A stretch of 64,000 nucleotides of DNA from assembly GCF_900492205.1 (NCBI RefSeq), contig NZ_UEYQ01000001.1, positions 490,001 to 554,000 of the forward strand. Direction: 5' to 3'. Below the pieces are notes generated by a model. The model made no database searches. It was not told where the DNA came from and was given only the letters and a program-made list of their open reading frames with translations. This document shows positions 25,895 through 33,154 of this stretch, one piece after another. The stretch comes from Ciceribacter sp. T2.26MG-112.2. Its GTDB lineage: Bacteria > Pseudomonadota > Alphaproteobacteria > Rhizobiales > Rhizobiaceae. Every line of letters starts with the position of its first letter. The stretch's first letter is position 1. The position numbers and the translations under genes are program-made.

Positions 25895-27078
25895 GCCGGC
25901 AGGCTCCGCAGTGGCGGCGGGACCCTGTCGCCCAAGGCCGCGCGATAGACGTCGATATAGCGATCGGCAACGCTCTCCCAGGCATGGACGGCAGCCCCCG
26001 CCATCATATCCGCGCGCATTGCGGCAGGATTGGCGAGCAGGGCCTGAAAGGTCTGTTCGATCTGCGCTGCGCATTCCGCCGGTCGGGAGAAATCGGCCAG
26101 GCATAGGCCGGGATGCTGGGCGCCGAGCACCCGATAGGCATCGTTCGGATGCAACACCGGCACCAGCCCGGCACTCATCGCCTCGACGGCGACCAGACCG
26201 AAGCCTTCGTACTCCGAGGCGGAGGCGAACAGCGACGCCTCGGCGATCAGCCGGCGGACTTGCGCATTGTCGACGCCGATGTGCAGGGCTACCTGCCCGG
26301 CCAGCCCGCGCCCGGCGATCTCCCGGCGCAGGTCTTCTTCGCTAAGATCGGACGGCGACCCGACGACATCGAGCTTCCACTCGGGCGACACGCCGTTGAG
26401 GGCCTGCATGGCATCAAACAGACGATCGAGCCGCTTGTTGACGGAGAAACGACCGATGGTGACGATCCGTCGCTGCGGCATGGCCGAGGAGAGACCGGCG
26501 AATTTCTCGGTATCCACGCCATTCTCGACCAGCACGGCCCGACGCGGCGCGATCCGGGAGAAAAGCGCCAGGTCCGATCGGCTGCAGCACAGCAGTGAGC
26601 GATAGGCGAGCGCCGAGAGGCGAGTAACGGTCCGGAACCAGACCTGCTTGATCGCAGCAAATTTCGGCGTGTGGAAGAACCCTCCATGCGTCGTCGCGAC
26701 GAGCGGCTTGCCATGCAAGGGACGCGTCAGGGCAAGCGCATCGAAGAAGAAATCGATTCCATGAACATGAACGAGATCGGCATCGCCGATATGGCGGAAC
26801 ACACTCGGAGCAAGCGGATAGCGAGTCGACCCCTTCCACGGGATGCGCACGACCTCGACGCCGTCGATGATCTCACGTTCGGCCAGCTTTTGGTCGCGCG
26901 AGCGAAACAGGCTGTCCAGCGTGACGACACGCACGCGAAAGCCGCGCCGCAGGAGAAGCCGGCTGAGATTGGCAACGACGTCTTCGAGCCCACCACGTCC
27001 GGGCGTATATTGCCGCACCACCTGGACGATCAGCGGCGCGCCGGTGACGTCCGGGTCCGGCCGATTGAAGCGCTTCAT
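25891..27078 (-). CDS. GT4-family glycosyltransferase (GumH/AceC-like)
   Basis: A 395-residue retaining GT-B glycosyltransferase. The N-terminal half has the glycine-rich RQYTPGRGGLEDVV and LVHVHGIDFFFD; the C-terminal half has VENGVDTEKF, IGRFSVNKRLDRL and the donor-binding E-x7-E in YEGFGLVAVEAM. It likely transfers mannose or another hexose to a lipid-linked repeat unit. It is the first gene of a two-gene leftward operon with the GumK-like gene and diverges from the co-polymerase gene across a 336-base regulatory gap. Confidence 0.9.
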   Translation of the reverse strand: MKRFNRPDPDVTGAPLIVQVVRQYTPGRGGLEDVVANLSRLLLRRGFRVRVVTLDSLFRSRDQKLAEREIIDGVEVVRIPWKGSTRYPLAPSVFRHIGDADLVHVHGIDFFFDALALTRPLHGKPLVATTHGGFFHTPKFAAIKQVWFRTVTRLSALAYRSLLCCSRSDLALFSRIAPRRAVLVENGVDTEKFAGLSSAMPQRRIVTIGRFSVNKRLDRLFDAMQALNGVSPEWKLDVVGSPSDLSEEDLRREIAGRGLAGQVALHIGVDNAQVRRLIAEASLFASASEYEGFGLVAVEAMSAGLVPVLHPNDAYRVLGAQHPGLCLADFSRPAECAAQIEQTFQALLANPAAMRADMMAGAAVHAWESVADRYIDVYRAALGDRVPPPLRSLPA

Positions 27079-27414
27079 TCTTCACCTGTCGGCGCCGTTC
27101 ATCAGCGCGCGTGAGAGCAAATTGAGACGAGCGATGGTGCACCGCGAACTCTTAAGATCGCGTTTGCCGGGCGCCTCCTGCGACCGCGTCGCGACTGCAA
27201 GGTTAACGAGCCTCGCCCCTTTCGTTCAGAACTCGTTAACCACGATCTGCGAGGATCGTCTCGATGGGAACCGACCGGCCGGCCCTTGCCCGACGGCCTC
27301 TTTCTGATCCGGCGGCAGTCTCCCATTCATGCGGGCACCCCGTCTCCACCTCGGGTATTCCGTCCGATCGACGCAGAAACGAAACATGGCCGGCCAGCGG
27401 TTCTGGGCAGGAAA
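27079..27414. other. Divergent promoter region of the exopolysaccharide genes
   Basis: These 336 bases separate the leftward glycosyltransferase operon from the rightward co-polymerase/polymerase operon. The clearest structure is a spaced perfect inverted repeat at 27201-27241. An open frame in phase with the co-polymerase extends back to 27286, but it lacks a ribosome site and family similarity. Confidence 0.6.
27201..27241. promoter_or_regulatory. Spaced inverted repeat GGTTAACGAG...CTCGTTAACC, probable operator
   Basis: Perfect 10-bp arms (27201-27210 and 27232-27241) are separated by 21 bases, so their centres are 31 bp or about three helical turns apart. Each arm contains GTTAAC. The position in a divergent intergenic region fits binding by a dimeric regulator controlling both polysaccharide operons. 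Confidence 0.55.
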
Positions 27415-29442
27415 ATGGACATCGACATTTTTCAACTACCGGGGATCTTGAGGCGACGGTTTCACTACGTCGTGATCGCCGTCGCGTTGTGCGTGCTGAT
27501 TGCCTCGGTCTATGTGCTGCAACTGACGCCCAAATTTGCCTCGACCGCCGAAATCCTGCTGGACCCTCTGGGGCTCGCTGCCGAGCCCGTCGACAGCAAG
27601 GGGACCGGCAGCTCCGCCCAGCAGGATCAATCCAATCTCGACAGCCAGATCTACGTGATGCAGTCGCGTGGCGTCATGAGCGACGTGGCCCGCAAGCTCG
27701 ACCTGGCGAACGATCCGTTCTTTGCCCCGAAACCGACATCGAATGCCAAGCCGGTCAGCGAGGCCGATCGGATCGTCGCGGTCGCCGAAGCCCTCAAGTC
27801 CCACGTGACGATCGCGCGCGCCGGCCAATCCCTGGTCTTCACGATCTCCGCCGAGCACCCCGATGCCGGCAAGGCCGCGGACATTGCGAATGCCGTAGCC
27901 AGCGTCTATCTGCGACAACTCGACGAGGCGCGTGGCGATGTCGCCCGTCGGGCCAGCAATTCCTTCCAGGTCCAGGCGAGCGAACTCCGCGACCGCGTCC
28001 TCAAGGCGGAACTGGCCGTCGAGAAATTCAAGGCCGAGAACGATCTGGTCAGCACCGGCAGCCAGGGCCTCGTCATCGACCAACAGGTCGCCGGCATCAA
28101 CGAGCAGCTCATTGCCGCGCGCGGCACCGAGGAGCAGCAGCAGACGATCTACGAGCAGGCCCGGAGCCTGACAATGAGCGCGATCGAGGCCGGTGCGATC
28201 CCCGAAGTGCTGCAGTCGACGTCGATCGGCCTGCTGAGGGATCGCTACGCCCAGCTCCTCGACACGCGTTCACAGCTCGCCACCAATCTCGGCGCCAATC
28301 ATCCGCAACTGCGGGCGATCAATTCCCAGGTCGCCAACATGCAACAGGCGATCCAGGCCGAACTCGATCGCGTGCGCCAGTCGATGCGCGTGAACTACGA
28401 ACGCGCCGCCGCCAATACCAAGGCCCTGACGGAGCGGCTGGAAAACCTGACGAAAACCAGCTTCGACAGCAGCGCCGCGCAGATCAAGATGCGCCAGCTG
28501 GAAAGCGAAGCCGAGGCGGTGCGCACCCTTTACAAGACCTTCCTCAATCGGGCGGAGGAACTCTCCCAGCAGCAATCGATGAACATGAACAATTCTCGCG
28601 TGATCACGGCCGCCGTGCCCATGCCGAAGTCGTCGTTGAAATTGAAGCTGATGATCCTCGTCGCCGCCGGGCTGTTCGGCACCGTGCTTGGCACCGGCCT
28701 CGCCGTGCTCAGCGAAATCCTGTCCGGTTTCCGGCGCCCACAGCAGACGGCCCTCGACCGGTCCGGATTCCCGGTGATTGCCCACATCGCCGCGTCAGCC
28801 AAGACGGCGGAAAAACCGCGCTCCGGTTGGCGTTCGCTGCTCGCTTTTCGTCGCCAGCGTCGCTCTTCGGCAGAACCATCCGAGGGCAATGGAATTTTGA
28901 AGGCCGTTGGCACCTTGCGGGAATTCACCGCGGCCCATCAGCCGGCCACCGTCCTTTTTCTGGCCGCCGGTCCGGTTCCGCAGGCCTCTAGCGTCGTTGC
29001 CGACATCGTTCACGCGCTCATCGATTCAGGACTCGGCATTCTCTATGCGCCGGGTAATCTGGAGGTGCGGTCGCGCCTGCGCGCCGGCCACTCTGCGAGC
29101 CTCGCCGCCGCTCTCGCCCGTGACTGGCCCACCACCGCACCGCTCTCCGACATTCTGAAATACGAACATTTCCCCGCAACTAGGTCCCCGTCGCCGCCCG
29201 TCCGGCCGACGCTATCGCGCTATGTCGAAAAGGCGCAGCAATCCGACAGCGATCTCATCCTCATCAACGCCTGCCAGACAGCGGCAGCGCAGCACCTCGC
29301 AGGACTGATCTCCAGCGCCGACGCAATCGTCGTCCTCGCGGATCCGGTGGCGCTCACCAATGCCGACGTCGATGCAACCCTCGAGGCGATCGGCGATGCG
29401 CGCGATCTCGTCCTCGGTTGCGTGCTTGTGGAGGGTGCGTGA
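27415..29442 (+). CDS. Polysaccharide co-polymerase (GumC/ExoP/Wzc-like) with degenerate ATPase domain
   Basis: A 675-residue inner-membrane protein of the PCP-2a type. TM1 lies at about residues 18-38. A long periplasmic Wzz/GNVR coiled-coil region follows (about 40-400), with ANHPQLRAINSQVANMQQ near its end. TM2 is at about 407-430, and the cytoplasmic tail occupies about 480-675. The tail aligns in general shape with the BY-kinase/ParA-like ATPase domain (LILINACQTA in place of the usual Walker B region), but no GxxxxGK[ST] Walker A is present: the first strand reads FLAAGPVPQASSVVADIV. It also lacks a tyrosine cluster at the end. The ATG at 27415 follows GGGCAGGAAA. Confidence 0.9.
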   Translation: MDIDIFQLPGILRRRFHYVVIAVALCVLIASVYVLQLTPKFASTAEILLDPLGLAAEPVDSKGTGSSAQQDQSNLDSQIYVMQSRGVMSDVARKLDLANDPFFAPKPTSNAKPVSEADRIVAVAEALKSHVTIARAGQSLVFTISAEHPDAGKAADIANAVASVYLRQLDEARGDVARRASNSFQVQASELRDRVLKAELAVEKFKAENDLVSTGSQGLVIDQQVAGINEQLIAARGTEEQQQTIYEQARSLTMSAIEAGAIPEVLQSTSIGLLRDRYAQLLDTRSQLATNLGANHPQLRAINSQVANMQQAIQAELDRVRQSMRVNYERAAANTKALTERLENLTKTSFDSSAAQIKMRQLESEAEAVRTLYKTFLNRAEELSQQQSMNMNNSRVITAAVPMPKSSLKLKLMILVAAGLFGTVLGTGLAVLSEILSGFRRPQQTALDRSGFPVIAHIAASAKTAEKPRSGWRSLLAFRRQRRSSAEPSEGNGILKAVGTLREFTAAHQPATVLFLAAGPVPQASSVVADIVHALIDSGLGILYAPGNLEVRSRLRAGHSASLAAALARDWPTTAPLSDILKYEHFPATRSPSPPVRPTLSRYVEKAQQSDSDLILINACQTAAAQHLAGLISSADAIVVLADPVALTNADVDATLEAIGDARDLVLGCVLVEGA

Positions 29443-29484
29443 TGAACATCGCAACGAGTGGTACGATCTTGGGGAACCCCGGCC

Positions 29485-30858
29485 ATGCGCCCGGTTGACA
29501 GCCGGTACGCCACCACGATGCCGGTGCCGACCGAGGTGACGAACCCGCAAGCGCTCCCGGAATCAGCTTATGAAGCACTGCGCCGGCAATTGGCGACCAT
29601 CGCGGTCCTGGGCGGCCTCACCTTCAATGCCTTCCTCTGCTTCCTCAACACCAATGTGACGGGGATTCGGGAAAGCCACGTGATGCTGTTTGAAATGGCA
29701 TTGATCGGCTGCGCCTTTCTGGCGGCCCTCGGCCGCCGCATCGATCTCTATCTCGTCTCGGCACTGTTCCTGAGCTACATGCTCCTCCTCTTTGCCTTGA
29801 GGGGCGCCATCGACCTCAAGGCCTTGCGTGACGTCCTCATTCCGATCGGCTTTTATTTCATGGGGACGCAGGTCCGCGACACGAAACTCGCCGACCGCCT
29901 GGTGGCGATCTCGATCGCCATCGTCCTTGCCTTCGGCCTGTTCGAATATTTCCTGACCGAGCTCTATCTCGATGTCTTCAACGTGCTTGGCTATTTCATC
30001 GCCCGCGGCTCGCTGACACTCGAGGAAACCTTCGGCGCGACCCGCGGCCTGTTCATCAGCGGCCTTCGCCCCGAGCCACGAACGCTGCTGTCCTTCCTCG
30101 GCCAGCACCGGGTGTCCTCCGTCTTCCTCGAACCGGTCTCCGCCGGCAATTTCGGTGCGATTGTCTTTGCCTGGGCGCTGTTTCGGAGCGACATGCGCTA
30201 TCGCTTCGCGGTCATGGCGGCGGCTCTCGCCACGGTCGTGCTCGCCGATGCCCGCTTCGGTTTCTACACCTGCATCCTGATGACCCTGATGCTGCCCTTC
30301 TACCGGCTGGTGGCAAGGCCGATCTGGATCGCGCTGCCCTTCCTGCTGCTGGCCCTGATCGCGATCTACGGCCTGGCGACCGGCACGGAGGGTGGCGCAA
30401 ACGACGTGGCCGGGCGGTTCAAGGTGACCGCCGCCATTCTCACCCGGCTGGACTTACCCGTCGTCCTCGGGATCGCCACCACCGACGAATTCACCGCCGA
30501 TTCAGGACTTGCCTACACGTTGACGAAATTCGGTCTGCTCGGGTTCGTCGCGCTATGGGCCATGCTGGTGGTCGCACCGTTCAAGGATCCGAAGGCCTGG
30601 GTCTTCCATTCCATGGTGCTGATCTATCTCCTGCTGCTGATGATCATCAGCAACTCGTTCTTCTCGATCAAGACCGCCGCATTGCTGTGGTTCGTGCTCG
30701 GAACCGCCCATCGCGTGGATTGGGCAGGCCTGTCCCCGCGCTCGCCCGCGCCCGCAGGATCGCCGACGGGAAAGGCTTACGCGCCTGCCATGACCCGGCC
30801 GGGCCTTACCGCGACTGAAGCGCCGGGCACGAAGAACCGCTTGCCGAGAAATCCTTGA
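29485..30858 (+). CDS. Polysaccharide polymerase (Wzy/GumE-like membrane protein)
   Basis: About 457 residues with roughly ten hydrophobic segments and a large central loop (about 180-220) containing LSFLGQHRVSSVFLEPVSAG, a pattern seen in O-antigen ligase/Wzy-like polymerases. A segment TDSGLAYTLTKFG-like (residues about 335-350) resembles the second conserved loop. It should join lipid-linked repeat units at the periplasmic face. It follows the co-polymerase gene by 42 bases. The start is uncertain: ATG 29485, ATG 29518 or GTG 29458 are all in frame. Its 3' end overlaps the convergent GH5 gene by 53 bases. Confidence 0.82.
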   Translation: MRPVDSRYATTMPVPTEVTNPQALPESAYEALRRQLATIAVLGGLTFNAFLCFLNTNVTGIRESHVMLFEMALIGCAFLAALGRRIDLYLVSALFLSYMLLLFALRGAIDLKALRDVLIPIGFYFMGTQVRDTKLADRLVAISIAIVLAFGLFEYFLTELYLDVFNVLGYFIARGSLTLEETFGATRGLFISGLRPEPRTLLSFLGQHRVSSVFLEPVSAGNFGAIVFAWALFRSDMRYRFAVMAAALATVVLADARFGFYTCILMTLMLPFYRLVARPIWIALPFLLLALIAIYGLATGTEGGANDVAGRFKVTAAILTRLDLPVVLGIATTDEFTADSGLAYTLTKFGLLGFVALWAMLVVAPFKDPKAWVFHSMVLIYLLLLMIISNSFFSIKTAALLWFVLGTAHRVDWAGLSPRSPAPAGSPTGKAYAPAMTRPGLTATEAPGTKNRLPRNP

Positions 30859-31897
30859 GCGCGGTCGCCAGCCCCCTCAACTGCGGACGGTCGCCCTCGG
30901 CGGTCGGCTGGATGTTGAGCGCTTCGGTATCGGGCCACCAGTCGCCGGCGACCCAGTAGGCCCAGCCGACCCACAATTCGCGATTGCCTTCGACCGCGGA
31001 GACCATGTCGGCAAGGGCCGAGACACAAGCCTCGTCCCCGGTCACGCCGAATTCACCCAGGTACCCCCGCTTGCCATGGGTTCGCAGCCAGCGGGAAAAA
31101 TTCTCGATGGCCATGACGGCATCTCCGGCACGGCTGCAATTGGCCTTCGTGCCCGAAAAATCATCGTCAAAATACTGGTGCACTTCGTAGGCATAGTTAT
31201 CGACCGGATCGACGACGCCGAGCATCACCTCACCGTTCGGCGCGCCATAAGTCCCGCCCTCCCAGCTGTGCGCGCCGGTCCAGGCCGTTCCCGGAACGAG
31301 CACGAGATTGTCGGCGCCCTCGCCGCGGATGCGGGCGAGAGCCGCATTGGCAGCATCCAGCCATTGCGTCGCCGGCATGTCGTGCGGTTCGTTCATCAGG
31401 CCGAAGGTAATGTCCGGCTGATTGGCAAAGTGACGCGCCAGACGCCCCCAGAAATCGGCGAAATCATCACTGCTGACCTCGGCCGATCCGATGACAGCCT
31501 CCCGGTAACGCGCGTAATTGTGCGGATCGAGAACGATACGAAGGCCGGCAGCCCTAAGCTTCTCGACGCTTTCCCGCAATCGCCCCAGTTCGCCTTCATC
31601 GAGATCCCCCCGCAGGCGAGGTTGCAGACGCTCCCAGAGAAAGGGCAGGCGGACCGAAGTGAAACCCTTGCCGGCGAAATAGGCGATGGTGGCCTCCGAG
31701 GGATAGACGTAATCCGTCCCCGCCACGCCGTCGGGATTGCCGAATTCGGCACCGGAGAGGTTGATACCGCGAAAACACGGTTCTGCGGCCTGCGCCGGTT
31801 GGGAAAGCAGCCCAAGGACGAGCAGCACCGCCGCGACCCGCTTCTGTCGTCTGGAAGCAAACGCGATGACGCCGGAGCAATGACGGGTGTGATCCAT
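30806..31897 (-). CDS. Secreted GH5 endoglucanase (cellulase)
   Basis: A 363-residue GH5 enzyme with a signal peptide (VAAVLLVLGLLSQPAQAAEP). The catalytic acid/base lies in FGLMNEPHDM and the nucleophile in YLGEFGVTGDEAC; RLPFLWERLQP and VGWAYWVAGDWW are further family marks. It should cut beta-1,4-glucan-type chains in the periplasm or outside. The start at 31897 has AGGGA upstream and puts the signal peptide near the N-terminus. Beside a polysaccharide synthesis locus it probably trims or releases the polymer, suggesting a beta-1,4-linked backbone. It overlaps the polymerase gene tail to tail. Confidence 0.9.
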   Translation of the reverse strand: MDHTRHCSGVIAFASRRQKRVAAVLLVLGLLSQPAQAAEPCFRGINLSGAEFGNPDGVAGTDYVYPSEATIAYFAGKGFTSVRLPFLWERLQPRLRGDLDEGELGRLRESVEKLRAAGLRIVLDPHNYARYREAVIGSAEVSSDDFADFWGRLARHFANQPDITFGLMNEPHDMPATQWLDAANAALARIRGEGADNLVLVPGTAWTGAHSWEGGTYGAPNGEVMLGVVDPVDNYAYEVHQYFDDDFSGTKANCSRAGDAVMAIENFSRWLRTHGKRGYLGEFGVTGDEACVSALADMVSAVEGNRELWVGWAYWVAGDWWPDTEALNIQPTAEGDRPQLRGLATALKDFSASGSSCPALQSR

Positions 31898-32162
31898 GGT
31901 ATCCCTGAAGTTTGATGCGGCGAGGTTAAAGACTTCCAAGCCGAGGTCAACAGATCCGCCATCCCAGCCCTGCACCGTGACGACGGGGATACGCTGATGG
32001 AAGACGCAATGGGAACGGAGTTTTCCTCGACCGTCCCTAAGCTTGGCGCCAATGGGACAGACAGGCAGCGTCCGTCGCAAATCAGGTGCCGATCTTTCCG
32101 CCACGGCATGACTGCGATAAGACAGCCCGTCCACCCTCGGGGCGAGAAAAAGGTTTGAGAAG

Positions 32163-33047
32163 ATGACGAGCTATGTACTGACGGTATCCTGCCCATCCAC
32201 GCGTGGCATCGTGGCGGCCATTTCCGGCTACCTTGCCGCAGAAGGCTGCAACATTGTCGACAGCTCGCAGTTCGACGATCTCGGCACCGGCAAGTTCTTC
32301 ATGCGCGTCAGCTTCATCTCCGAAAAGGGCATCGCGCGCGACAAGCTGCTCGAAGGTTTCAAGCCGATCGCCGAACAGTTTGGCATGGAAAGCGAAATCC
32401 ACGATGCGGCGCACCGGATGAAGGTGCTACTGATGGTGTCGCGTTTCGGCCATTGCCTCAACGACCTGCTCTATCGCTGGAAGATCGGCGCCCTGCCCAT
32501 CGACATCGTCGGCGTCGTCTCGAACCATTTCGACTATCAGAAGGTCGTGGTGAACCATGACATCCCCTTCTACCACATCAAGGTGACCAAGGAGAACAAG
32601 CCGCAGGCGGAGGCCCAGCTTCTCGAACTGGTCGAGCAGACCGGGACGGAGCTCATCGTGCTTGCCCGCTACATGCAGGTGCTCTCCGATAGCCTGTGCC
32701 GGAAGATGTCCGGCCGGATCATCAACATCCACCACTCGTTCCTGCCGTCTTTCAAGGGCGCCAACCCTTACAAGCAGGCCTATGAGCGCGGCGTGAAGCT
32801 AATCGGCGCGACCGCCCACTACGTGACGGCCGACCTCGATGAGGGTCCGATCATCGAGCAGGACGTCGCCCGCATCACCCATGCCCAGAGCGCCGACGAC
32901 TATGTCTCGATCGGGCGCGACGTCGAAAGCCAGGTGCTGGCGCGGGCGATCCACGCCCATATCCACCACCGCACCTTCATCAACGGAAACCGCACCGTGG
33001 TCTTCCCGGCGAGCCCGGGCTCCTACGCCTCCGAACGCATGGGCTGA
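32163..33047 (+). CDS. purU: Formyltetrahydrofolate deformylase
   Basis: A 294-residue enzyme with an N-terminal ACT domain (VLTVSCPSTRGIVAAISGYL) and a C-terminal formyl-transferase/hydrolase domain. The latter contains RFGHCLNDLLYRW and the catalytic block NIHHSFLPSFKGANPY, followed by GATAHYVTADLDEGPIIEQD. It releases formate from 10-formyl-THF to balance the one-carbon pool, supplying formate for PurT or oxidation. It is preceded by a 265-base gap shared with the GH5 gene. The following phospholyase fusion starts 107 bases later. Confidence 0.95.
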   Translation: MTSYVLTVSCPSTRGIVAAISGYLAAEGCNIVDSSQFDDLGTGKFFMRVSFISEKGIARDKLLEGFKPIAEQFGMESEIHDAAHRMKVLLMVSRFGHCLNDLLYRWKIGALPIDIVGVVSNHFDYQKVVVNHDIPFYHIKVTKENKPQAEAQLLELVEQTGTELIVLARYMQVLSDSLCRKMSGRIINIHHSFLPSFKGANPYKQAYERGVKLIGATAHYVTADLDEGPIIEQDVARITHAQSADDYVSIGRDVESQVLARAIHAHIHHRTFINGNRTVVFPASPGSYASERMG

Positions 33048-33154
33048 TCGAGCTGTCCACAACCCCGGCACGCCGGCGGGCGCCGGCGCACCGGGATGGA
33101 CGGCTGACGCACCTTTGATAATGTCGGCTATGTGATTCTCGAGGGAGAACAGCC

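Noticed and set aside
27264..28991. A 575-codon plus-strand frame overlapping the co-polymerase gene in another phase
   Set aside because: It is an Arg-rich shadow of the co-polymerase, without domains; the real frame has membrane helices and the Wzz region.
33048..33110. GC-rich hairpins after purU as a terminator
   Set aside because: CCGGCG-type repeats can pair, but no T-run follows and several alternative folds exist, so no defined terminator could be supported.
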